A stretch of 33,683 nucleotides of DNA, taken from the NCBI GenBank assembly GCA_018302125.1, contig JAGWAC010000001.1, positions 1-33,683 on the forward strand. Direction: 5' to 3'. Source of the DNA: Candidatus Woesearchaeota archaeon. Its GTDB lineage: Archaea; Nanobdellota; Nanobdellia; SCGC-AAA011-G17; JACPIM01. The notes under the pieces were generated by a model. The model ran no database searches. It saw nothing but the letters and a program-made list of their open reading frames with translations, and was not told the DNA's origin. The position numbers were made by a program, and so were the translations under genes. Shown piece by piece: positions 7,332-14,940 of the stretch. The first letter of the stretch is position 1. Every line of letters starts with the position of its first letter.

Positions 7332-9127
7332 TAGAAATTTAGGATTAATTCAGCGTCATTTCCAAAGATTTTTTTAAGATCTGATATAGTATTTTCGTTA
7401 ATAAAGACTTTCTTTGGTGATTTTATTGATTTAAGGACTTCTTCCAGTTCGTTTAAATTACTTTTTTTCAGTTCTCCCAAGCAACAATTGTTTAGAAAAA
7501 CCCCTTTAAGAAATTCCTTATCTTTTGTTACAAAAACAGAATTATCTATTATTAAAACTTCTCCAATTTTATCTTTATTGTATTTTACACGGAATTTTAA
7601 TCTTTCAATATCAAAGCCTTTCTTTCTTTGGACAATGTCAATTAAAGTCCTCATAAACATGCTTGCTTCTTTTCTTATTTTTTCAACTTCTTGCTTTGTA
7701 ATTTTCCCTTTTTCATAATCTTCTTTTGCTTTCACAACAACTTTTAAAATTCTCAGGAATTTCTCAGGAACTTTTCCTTGCTTTACTAATTCTTCAAAAC
7801 CTTCCAATACATTATTTTTTTTGATATTATTTACATGAATTAAATCCTGGGCTACTGATATACATCCTTCGTAAAATTCAAGAACTCTTTTCTTTTCTGA
7901 TTTTTTTTCTATTTCCTTAAATAATTTATTTAACCTTTTTAGATAATCATCAACATCTTTTAATAATTGGTCTACTTCCTTTCCAGAGATTTCTTTTGTT
8001 GTTCCATGTTCAATCCTTTTAAAGTATCTGAAAGTTTTATCCAATATATCTACATACTTTTTTTCCAATAATTTTTCTTTTTTTACAAAAATTTCCAATA
8101 ATAGTTTTATAGTCTCCCTATGAGTTGGAGGAGGAATTCCGTACAACATTAATGCTGCCTGAGCTGGATTTAATGTTGCATAATACAAATCTTCACCAAC
8201 AACACTCAATAATTTTCCTTTGGCTCTTTGTATTAATTTATCTGCAATATCCATGTGCATGTCAATTGCTTCTGGACTTGGTTTAATTCTACCCATTTGC
8301 AATAATAACTTCCAAGGCATAAATACACCACGATCATATAATGGAACTCCGTCTCTTAAAAATGTGAAAATTACAGGGGAAGCATCTTTCAAACTTTCCC
8401 AAAAATCTGTTAATATGTGAACCTGAATATGAAATGCTTTGTTTATTCCAGTTATTCTGCTTGCATCGTAACCAAGACCGATAATAATTGCTCTTAATTT
8501 GTCCTTTAATTCTATCCTTGACATTTTTTTTACATCAGTATCATCTACTACAATAAGAACATCTATATCATTTGATTTTTCTCCCCTGAATAAAGAACCA
8601 ATAGCAACATAGCTTACAATATATTTTTCGAATTTCTTCAAAGCCATTTTTTTATGGACTTCAGAAATCTTGAAAGCTGCCAAAACATCTGCTGGATCAT
8701 AAAAAATTGCTGATAAAGCAATTGCTTCCAGAACTTCGTATTTAGCATCAAAACAATTTTCTTTTAATTCTGACATTAACATTACAATTGCCTTAAAATT
8801 TGGATCGGTTTCTTTTGCACTTTTTTCTATAATTGCTGTTAATTTGTCTTTTAATTCAAATTTGGACATTTTTTTGCTATTAGAATCATCAACTAAAATA
8901 AGAATAGCAATTTCTTTTGGATTAGGATTTGGTTTCTTTTCTTTTTTACTTTCTTCATAATCTTCTTCTAGAATTTTAGAATTTGGAAGAATAGCTATAC
9001 CAGTAATATATTTATCGAATTTTTTTATAATATCTTTTTTAAATTTAGTTATATTATTTCTAATTTCCTTGAATTTATCTTTTAATTCTTCTGGTACTAC
9101 TATATTTTGCTTTGGCTGTCCTTCCAT
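7331..9127 (-). CDS. Large nucleotidyltransferase-domain protein with a helical C-terminal region
   Basis: 'YVAIGSLFRGEKSNDIDVLIVVDD' is a Pol-beta-type NTase motif (GS...DxD). An upstream segment 'KEIAILILVDDSNSKKMSKFELKDKLTAII' looks like a degenerate duplicate of 'DIDVLIVVDDTDVKKMSRIELKDKLRAII'. Confidence 0.75.
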   Translation of the reverse strand: MEGQPKQNIVVPEELKDKFKEIRNNITKFKKDIIKKFDKYITGIAILPNSKILEEDYEESKKEKKPNPNPKEIAILILVDDSNSKKMSKFELKDKLTAIIEKSAKETDPNFKAIVMLMSELKENCFDAKYEVLEAIALSAIFYDPADVLAAFKISEVHKKMALKKFEKYIVSYVAIGSLFRGEKSNDIDVLIVVDDTDVKKMSRIELKDKLRAIIIGLGYDASRITGINKAFHIQVHILTDFWESLKDASPVIFTFLRDGVPLYDRGVFMPWKLLLQMGRIKPSPEAIDMHMDIADKLIQRAKGKLLSVVGEDLYYATLNPAQAALMLYGIPPPTHRETIKLLLEIFVKKEKLLEKKYVDILDKTFRYFKRIEHGTTKEISGKEVDQLLKDVDDYLKRLNKLFKEIEKKSEKKRVLEFYEGCISVAQDLIHVNNIKKNNVLEGFEELVKQGKVPEKFLRILKVVVKAKEDYEKGKITKQEVEKIRKEASMFMRTLIDIVQRKKGFDIERLKFRVKYNKDKIGEVLIIDNSVFVTKDKEFLKGVFLNNCCLGELKKSNLNELEEVLKSIKSPKKVFINENTISDLKKIFGNDAELILNF

Positions 9128-9253
9128 AGTTAAAAAAAGAAAAAGAGTGTTTAAAATATTTTTGGTTGAACTATTTAGAAGGTATTCTACAAAATAAAGA
9201 GAATTCTAGAAATTTAAGATAGGTTTAAAAATTCTAGAATCCAATGGCTAATT

Positions 9254-9598
9254 ATGGACAAAATACAGGAATACAAGTTGGGATCGTTTATTATTGAAGG
9301 AAGACAGTTCCTGGGCAATGTTAAAATAGTAAATGGAAAGGTAAGATACTGGGAAAAGTCAGAGAACCAGAATTTAAGCGCGAATGATTTAAAAGAAATA
9401 ATTGAGCAAAATCCTGAATTTTTAATAATTGGAACTGGCGCTGCGGGATTATTGAAAGTACCTGACCATGTGAAACAAGAAGCTGCTGAAAAAGGAATTT
9501 CTGTTTTTATTGGGAAAACACAAGATGTAGTAAAACGATTTAATGATCTTAATACCCAGAAAAAGAAAGTTAGCGCTATTTTATGTGCTAGCAGTTAA
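9254..9598 (+). CDS. MTH938/DUF498-like domain protein
   Basis: 'IQEYKLGSFIIEGRQFLGNVKIVNGKVRYWEK...PEFLIIGTGAAGLLKVPDHVKQEAAEKGISVFIGKTQDVVKRFNDL'. Confidence 0.8.
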   Translation: MDKIQEYKLGSFIIEGRQFLGNVKIVNGKVRYWEKSENQNLSANDLKEIIEQNPEFLIIGTGAAGLLKVPDHVKQEAAEKGISVFIGKTQDVVKRFNDLNTQKKKVSAILCASS

Positions 9599-9633
9599 AT
9601 TTAAATATCATTTAATTTGAACTTTTCTTTTAT

Positions 9634-9720
9634 GGGCCGGTGGTCTAGTGGCTAAGTTATTCCATAAATGACAAGACGTTTACACCGTCTAGATCGAAGG
9701 TTCAAATCCTTCTCGGCCCA
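9634..9720 (+). tRNA. tRNA-Val(UAC) with ~14 extra nt in the D-arm (candidate non-canonical intron)
   Basis: Acceptor GGGCCGG/TCGGCCC, anticodon stem AGACG-TTTACAC-CGTCT (anticodon TAC), T-arm GAAGG-TTCAAAT-CCTTC, discriminator A. Total 87 nt; removing ~AGTTATTCCATAAA (9655-9668) leaves a normal 73-nt tRNA. Confidence 0.85.
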
Positions 9721-9723
9721 TTT

Positions 9724-9755
9724 AACCTTTTTTTACAAAAAAAGTTAATCAAAAA
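9724..9755 (+). repeat. Dispersed hairpin element, copy D (AACCTTTTTTTACAAAAAAAGTTAATCAAAAA)
   Basis: Immediately 3' of tRNA-Val; overlaps the 3' end of the VKOR relic. Confidence 0.7.
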
Positions 9756-10056
9756 ATAATTTAAATTCTAAGGAGAAAATTAATAGCAGAATATTAATTA
9801 GATAAATAGAATTACAGATTAAACAAAGAGTTTTTAATTTTATTAAGGATAAGTAGGCAAGGTAGATACTGCCTAAAAAACCAAGAGTGACTAATGCAAG
9901 GTGGCCATATTTACTTTTTATTGCTTTAAAACAAGAAACTTTTTCATTAAATTCACAAAGTGCTTTATATTTCTTATTTCTTTTTAGAGTATATTCTATT
10001 TTAAAAGCATATAATGATATTAATAATCCAAAAATAGATTAGATTTGAAGTATCAT
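9745..10056 (-). pseudogene. Decayed vitamin K epoxide reductase (VKOR)-like gene
   Basis: Minus-strand: MILQI*SIFGLLISLYAFKIEYTLKRNKKYKALCEFNEKVSCFKAIKSKYGHLALVTLGFLGSIYLAYLSLIKLKTLCLICNSIYLINILLLIFSLEFKLFFD*. In-frame TAA at codon 6; central region appears deleted; CxxC (CLIC) retained. Confidence 0.62.
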
Positions 10057-10116
10057 TGAAAAAAATGTTGATTAATAAGATTTAAATAGATTTGTGTAGA
10101 AAAAAATATCAGAAAA

Positions 10117-10234
10117 GCGCTAGTAGTATAGTGGTTAGTATATGGCCTTGCCAATAAGCTTTTAGGAAAAGTTTAACCAAAAACTAAAAGCAAGTAAAGA
10201 GGCTATGACCTGGGTTCGAGCCCCAGCTAGCGCA
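10117..10234 (+). tRNA. tRNA-Gly(GCC) with a ~46-nt intron at about 37/38 (intron ~10154-10199)
   Basis: Acceptor GCGCTAG/CTAGCGC, T-arm CTGGG-TTCGAGC-CCCAG, anticodon stem TGGCC/GGCTA around TTGCCA|A; exons 37+35 nt; exon CTTGC can pair with intron GCAAG as a relaxed BHB-type helix. Confidence 0.9.
10156..10185 (+). repeat. Dispersed hairpin element, copy E inside the tRNA-Gly intron (AAGCTTTTAGGAAAAGTTTAACCAAAAACT)
   Basis: Same palindrome plus AACCAAAAAC tail. Confidence 0.72.
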
Positions 10235-10250
10235 TATAAATTTAATTCAA

Positions 10251-10997
10251 ATGGTAAAGATTGGGATTATTGGTGGATCTGGACTTGATGATCCTGATAT
10301 TTTAAAGAATAAACAAGAAAAGGAAACAAGTACTCCTTTTGGAAAACCGAGTTCTTTTTTAACTATTGGGAAAATTGGGAATGTTGATGTTGTAATCTTA
10401 GCAAGGCATGGAAAAAAACACACTATTACACCAACAGAAGTAAATTACAGGGCTAATATTCATGCCCTAAAGCAAGAAGGATGTACTCATATTTTTGCAA
10501 CAACTGCTGTAGGGTCATTGAAAGAAGAAATTGAAAGAGGAGATTTAGTTATAATTGATCAGTTTATTGATTTTACGAAACATAGAGAAATTTCTTTTTA
10601 TGAAAGCTTTGAGGATGGTCCAAAACATACCTCAATGGCAGAACCTTTTAATAAATTTTTAAGAGAAAAATTAATAGAGACTTGTAAAGAATTAAAATAC
10701 AAAATGCATGAAAAAGGAACAGTTATTACAATTGAAGGCCCAAGATTTAGCACCAAAGCAGAATCTAAACTTTTTAGGATGTGGGGAGCGGATATTATAA
10801 ATATGTCTATTGCTCCTGAAGTTATTTTAGCAAATGAAGCTGGAATACCTTATGCTGCTATTGCTATGTCGACTGATTATGATTGTTGGAGAGAGGGAGA
10901 AGAAAGTGTAAGTTGGGAACAAATTTTATCTGTTTTTCATTCAAATTCAAAAAAAGTAGTTGATTTGTTAATAAAAGTTATTCCCAAAATAAAATAA
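10251..10997 (+). CDS. mtnP: S-methyl-5'-thioadenosine phosphorylase / purine nucleoside phosphorylase family
   Basis: [18 protein letters not shown]...[25 protein letters not shown]...[12 protein letters not shown]...[26 protein letters not shown]. Confidence 0.93.
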   Translation: MVKIGIIGGSGLDDPDILKNKQEKETSTPFGKPSSFLTIGKIGNVDVVILARHGKKHTITPTEVNYRANIHALKQEGCTHIFATTAVGSLKEEIERGDLVIIDQFIDFTKHREISFYESFEDGPKHTSMAEPFNKFLREKLIETCKELKYKMHEKGTVITIEGPRFSTKAESKLFRMWGADIINMSIAPEVILANEAGIPYAAIAMSTDYDCWREGEESVSWEQILSVFHSNSKKVVDLLIKVIPKIK

Positions 10998-11036
10998 TCA
11001 CTATTTATATATGCAGAATCTTTTCTAGATTAAAAG

Positions 11037-11255
11037 ATGAAAATAGGAATAAAAGTAGTGCCAAACGCAAAAAATAATTCTATTATTAAGGAGAACAATT
11101 TACTAAAAGTTTATGTAAAAAAACCAGCTATTGACAACAAGGCAAACAAAGAAATTATTGAGTTATTAGGCAAATTCTTTGAAGTTAAAAAGAAAAATGT
11201 AAAAATAATTAAGGGAGAGAAATCAAGAAATAAAATAGTTGAGATTTCAAAATAA
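11037..11255 (+). CDS. DUF167/YggU-family protein
   Basis: 'MKIGIKVVPNAKNNSIIKENNLLKVYVKKPAIDNKANKEIIELLGKFFEVKKKNVKIIKGEKSRNKIVEI'. Confidence 0.88.
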   Translation: MKIGIKVVPNAKNNSIIKENNLLKVYVKKPAIDNKANKEIIELLGKFFEVKKKNVKIIKGEKSRNKIVEISK

Positions 11256-11259
11256 AAAA

Positions 11260-12165
11260 ATGAAATTAAAAACAGAATTTATTGAAAGATACAAGAAATT
11301 GACCAATTTTGGGGAATATGAAAAATATTTGAATATATTTCTTAGGAAGGCAATAAGAGTTAATACTTTGAAAATAGATATTAACAGAATTAAGAAAGAT
11401 TTGGATTATTTGGAATTGAAACAAATACCATGGTGCAAAGAGGGATTTTGGATAGAGAGTGAGAAAAGAGATTTTGGAAATTTAAATGAACATAAATTAG
11501 GATATATTGTTTTCCAGGAATCTGCTTCAATGATACCAAGCGTTGTTTTAAATCCAGAAAAAAATGATGTTGTTTTAGACATGAGTGCTTCTCCTGGCGC
11601 AAAAACAACACACTTGGCACAAATTATGAAAAATAAAGGGATAATAGTTGCTAATGAAAAACATTATGACAGAATTATTGCTTTGATTTCTAATTTAAAA
11701 AGGTGTGGAGTTTTGAATGCTGTTGTTACTTTAATGGATGGAAGACAAATTCAGCATAAATTTGATAAAATTTTACTGGACGCTCCTTGCTCTAGTTCTG
11801 GCACAATAAGAGGGCTAACTAAAAATTCTGAATTTATAGCAAGATCATGGAATTTAGAAAGAATCAAAAGCACTGCTGGTTTACAGAAGAAATTAATTTT
11901 AAATGCTTATAATTTATTAAATAAAAAAGGAGTTTTAGTTTATTCTATTTGCTCTTTAGAACCAGAAGAGGGAGAGGAAGTTATACAATTTTTACTGGAT
12001 AATACTGATGCAAAAACTGAGAAGATTGACTTAAAAATTAAATCTGGAGTAAATTTAGAATTTAATGGGAAAAAATATTCTGATGAAATTAAGAAATGCA
12101 TAAAATTATGGCCCCAATATCATGATACAGAAGGATTTTTTATTGCAAAGATTAAGAAGAATTAA
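11260..12165 (+). CDS. NOL1/NOP2/Sun-family RNA m5C methyltransferase
   Basis: 'VLDMSASPGAKTTHLAQIMKNKGIIVANE', 'ILLDAPCSSSGTIRG', 'GVLVYSICSLEPEEGEEVI'; ATG at 11260 preferred. Confidence 0.92.
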   Translation: MKLKTEFIERYKKLTNFGEYEKYLNIFLRKAIRVNTLKIDINRIKKDLDYLELKQIPWCKEGFWIESEKRDFGNLNEHKLGYIVFQESASMIPSVVLNPEKNDVVLDMSASPGAKTTHLAQIMKNKGIIVANEKHYDRIIALISNLKRCGVLNAVVTLMDGRQIQHKFDKILLDAPCSSSGTIRGLTKNSEFIARSWNLERIKSTAGLQKKLILNAYNLLNKKGVLVYSICSLEPEEGEEVIQFLLDNTDAKTEKIDLKIKSGVNLEFNGKKYSDEIKKCIKLWPQYHDTEGFFIAKIKKN

Positions 12166-12196
12166 GATTTAAAAGAGAATGTAACATTTTTTACTG

Positions 12197-12366
12197 AAAC
12201 TCATGTTGATACACCTATTAATAATATTTGGTGACTCGCTCACCAAAGTATACTCCTAATTGAGTAACCATCTGATTCAGTCCCAGATTGACTGCCACTT
12301 TTCTGACAAATCACTAATAATCAAGTAAAGTATCTTGAATAAAGAGTCATCAGTAGGAATGAGTCT
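12197..12366. other. Structured non-coding region, candidate ncRNA (strand undetermined)
   Basis: Terminal complementarity AAACTCAT (12197-12204) / ATGAGTCT (12359-12366); perfect 8-bp hairpin TTTGGTGA-CTCGC-TCACCAAA (12227-12247); further CAGTC...GACTG and ATCTG...CAGAT pairs; no supported ORF. Confidence 0.4.
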
Positions 12367-12372
12367 TATATA

Positions 12373-12594
12373 TCATTTACTTTGATATGATAGTTCGACT
12401 TCTATTTTGGGGGTTTTTTTCAAGTCCCTGACTGCTCTTGAATATACAATTGCAGCAACATATTTCATTTCTTCTTCTGTAAATTCTGCATCAATTTTTA
12501 CAAAACCAAGATAATTTTTAGTGCCATTTATTTCAAATATTCTTAACATTCCAGAACAAAACATAGCTTCTAATTTTACTACCATAAAAATCAC
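12373..12594 (-). CDS. Small hypothetical protein
   Basis: 73-aa ORF MIFMVVKLEAMFCSGMLRIFEINGTKNYLGFVKIDAEFTEEEMKYVAAIVYSRAVRDLKKTPKIEVELSYQSK in a gap between + strand genes. Confidence 0.5.
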   Translation of the reverse strand: MIFMVVKLEAMFCSGMLRIFEINGTKNYLGFVKIDAEFTEEEMKYVAAIVYSRAVRDLKKTPKIEVELSYQSK

Positions 12595-12768
12595 CTCAAA
12601 AATATTAAGTTAAATATTCTTAATAATAATTGCTGAAAAATTCTCGAAATGTATTTAATTTTTCATGTAGAGATTGCGATTTTTCGATTTGAAACTTGAA
12701 CATTTTTCAGATTAGGCTGGAAATTTTAATCGAAACCTTTAATAATTTAAATCTTATTTTAGCTTATA

Positions 12769-13950
12769 ATGAATTTAATTGATAGAATTAAGCCTTTTAA
12801 AGAAGAAGAAAAAATTGTCGAGAATTTAACAAAAGAAGTTTTTTCAAAATTAAATAAGATTAGGAATGTGAAATTTGTTTTGGGTGGGAGTGTTTCAAAA
12901 GACACTTGGCTTAAAGGAACTAATGAAATTGACATATTTGCAAAATTTAATTATTTTAAATTTAAAGAAAAAGATATTTCTGCTGTATTGTGTAAAGAAT
13001 TAAAAAAATTATTTAAACTAAAATTAGTTCATGGATCAAGAGATTATTTTCATATCAATTTTAAAGGTTTTACTTTTGAAATTGTCCCAATTTTAGATAT
13101 TAAAAATCCAAAGGAAGCCAAAAATGTAACTGACTTAAGCCCTTTACATATTAATTTTGTAAAAAAATACCCTAAATTAAAGGACGAAATAAGATTATTG
13201 AAGATGTTTTGCAAGACAAATTCTCTTTATGGCGCTGAATCTTATATTTCGGGATTTTCTGGCTATACTCTGGAAATTTTAGTAATTTATTATAAAAATT
13301 TTAAAAATGTTTTAAAAAATGCAACTAAATGGAAAGACAAAACTATAATTGATATATTAGGAAAAGTTAAAGACCCTTTAAATGAATTAAATCCTTCTAA
13401 AATTGTCTCCCCTTTAATTATTATTGATCCTGCTGATCAAACTAGAAACATTTCTGCTTCCTTAAGCCATGAAAATTTTTACAAATTTATTAATTTAAGC
13501 AAAGAATATTTGAAAAATCCTTCTGAAAAATTCTTTGTAGAAAGAAATGAAATTCCTAAAGATGCTTTTGTTCTAAAAATAATTCCCTTGAAAGGTAAAA
13601 AAGATGTAATAGGTGCTAAAGCAGTAAAAGATATGACTTATATAAAAAATAAGTTAAATGAACATGTTTTTTTTGTAAATAAAAGCGAATGGTTTTGGAA
13701 TAAAGAAATAGTTTTTTGGTTTAAAGTTAAAAATAAAAAATTATCAATGTACAAAATACATAAGGGACCCCCAGAATCTTTAGAAAAAAATGTTGACGAA
13801 TTTAAGAAAAAGCATAAAAATATTTTCTTGAAAAAAGGAGTTTATTACGCCAAAATAAAAAGAGAATATGTAAAGGTTGAGGATTTAATTAAAAAATTAT
13901 TAAAAGATAAATATGTAAAAGAAAGGGTGAAGGAGATAAAATGGAAATAA
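12769..13950 (+). CDS. cca: CCA-adding enzyme (archaeal class I tRNA nucleotidyltransferase)
   Basis: 'FVLGGSVSKDTWLKGTNEIDIFAKF' NTase motif; 'LLKMFCKTNSLYGAESYISGFSGYTLEILVIYY' characteristic of archaeal CCA. Confidence 0.93.
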   Translation: MNLIDRIKPFKEEEKIVENLTKEVFSKLNKIRNVKFVLGGSVSKDTWLKGTNEIDIFAKFNYFKFKEKDISAVLCKELKKLFKLKLVHGSRDYFHINFKGFTFEIVPILDIKNPKEAKNVTDLSPLHINFVKKYPKLKDEIRLLKMFCKTNSLYGAESYISGFSGYTLEILVIYYKNFKNVLKNATKWKDKTIIDILGKVKDPLNELNPSKIVSPLIIIDPADQTRNISASLSHENFYKFINLSKEYLKNPSEKFFVERNEIPKDAFVLKIIPLKGKKDVIGAKAVKDMTYIKNKLNEHVFFVNKSEWFWNKEIVFWFKVKNKKLSMYKIHKGPPESLEKNVDEFKKKHKNIFLKKGVYYAKIKREYVKVEDLIKKLLKDKYVKERVKEIKWK

Positions 13951-14186
13951 AGCCAGGCAAATACTTGCACTTTAAAGGCCATTTAGTCGAGGTAATTGGG
14001 ATAGGAAGACACAGCGAGACTTTGGAAGAATTTGTTGTATATAAACATGACAACGAAGAATTTGGGAGGGGAAGTTTATGGATAAGACCTAAAACCATGT
14101 TTTTAGAAACTGTTAAAATTGATGGAAAGGAAGTGCCAAGGTTTAAATTTATTAATAAAAAAATTGACAGAAAACTTTATAAATAA
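13941..14186 (+). CDS. DUF1653-like protein
   Basis: 'IKPGKYLHFKGHLVEVIGIGRHSETLEEFVVYKHDNEEFGRGSLWIRPKTMFLETV'. Confidence 0.85.
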   Translation: MEIKPGKYLHFKGHLVEVIGIGRHSETLEEFVVYKHDNEEFGRGSLWIRPKTMFLETVKIDGKEVPRFKFINKKIDRKLYK

Positions 14187-14243
14187 GTTTATATCAATTA
14201 GTTTTAAGTTGTTTAATTCTTCAAAATTAAGGGGAGAAGTTAT

Positions 14244-14891
14244 ATGGAAAATATAAATGATTATGTTAAAAAAGGTACAACTACTGTAGGTATAGTTTGT
14301 AAAGAAGGAATAGTATTGGCTGCAGACAAAAGAGCCACTTTTGCAGGAAGAATAATTGCTGATAAAAATGTTGATAAAATATTTAAAATCTCTGAGAATA
14401 TGGCAATTACAACTGCTGGAACTGTATCTGATGTTCAATTAATCACAAAATTAATCAAAGCTGAATTAACTTTAATAAAAGTTAGATCAGGAAGAGAAGC
14501 AAGTGTTAAAACAACTGCCAATTTGTTGGGAGCTATTGTTTATCAAAATATCAGAAAATTCAGTCCAATTTTAGGCATAACTGGTTTTATTTTGGGCGGA
14601 AGAGATGAAACTGGATTTTATTTATATGAGCTGGGACCTGATGGAAGTGTACTAGAACATAAAGATTATGCAAGTGATGGTTCTGGAATGGTTCATGCAT
14701 GGGGTGTTTTAGATACTTTATATAAAGAAGGACTAACTATCCAAGACGGTGTGAAATTGAGTGTTAGGGCAATAAATGCAGCAATGCAAAGAGATGCTGC
14801 AACAGGTGAAGCTATTGATGTATTTACAATAACCAAAGATGGAGTAAAGAAAGTCTTGACAAAGAGACTAGAAACAAATATTATAATTTAA
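14244..14891 (+). CDS. psmB: Proteasome subunit beta
   Basis: Propeptide then KKG|TTTVGIVCKEGIVLAADKRATFAGRI...; 'YASDGSGMVHAWGVLDTLY'. Confidence 0.95.
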   Translation: MENINDYVKKGTTTVGIVCKEGIVLAADKRATFAGRIIADKNVDKIFKISENMAITTAGTVSDVQLITKLIKAELTLIKVRSGREASVKTTANLLGAIVYQNIRKFSPILGITGFILGGRDETGFYLYELGPDGSVLEHKDYASDGSGMVHAWGVLDTLYKEGLTIQDGVKLSVRAINAAMQRDAATGEAIDVFTITKDGVKKVLTKRLETNIII

Positions 14892-14940
14892 TTTTTTATT
14901 ATTAATTTTCTTAAAATTTGAGAATTTTTAAACAAATACA

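Noticed and set aside
12197-12366. RNase P RNA, SRP RNA or C/D box guide RNA as identity of the structured region
   Set aside because: Could not find RNase P or SRP conserved motifs, nor a proper C/D/C'/D' box set with terminal pairing; left as an unknown structured region.
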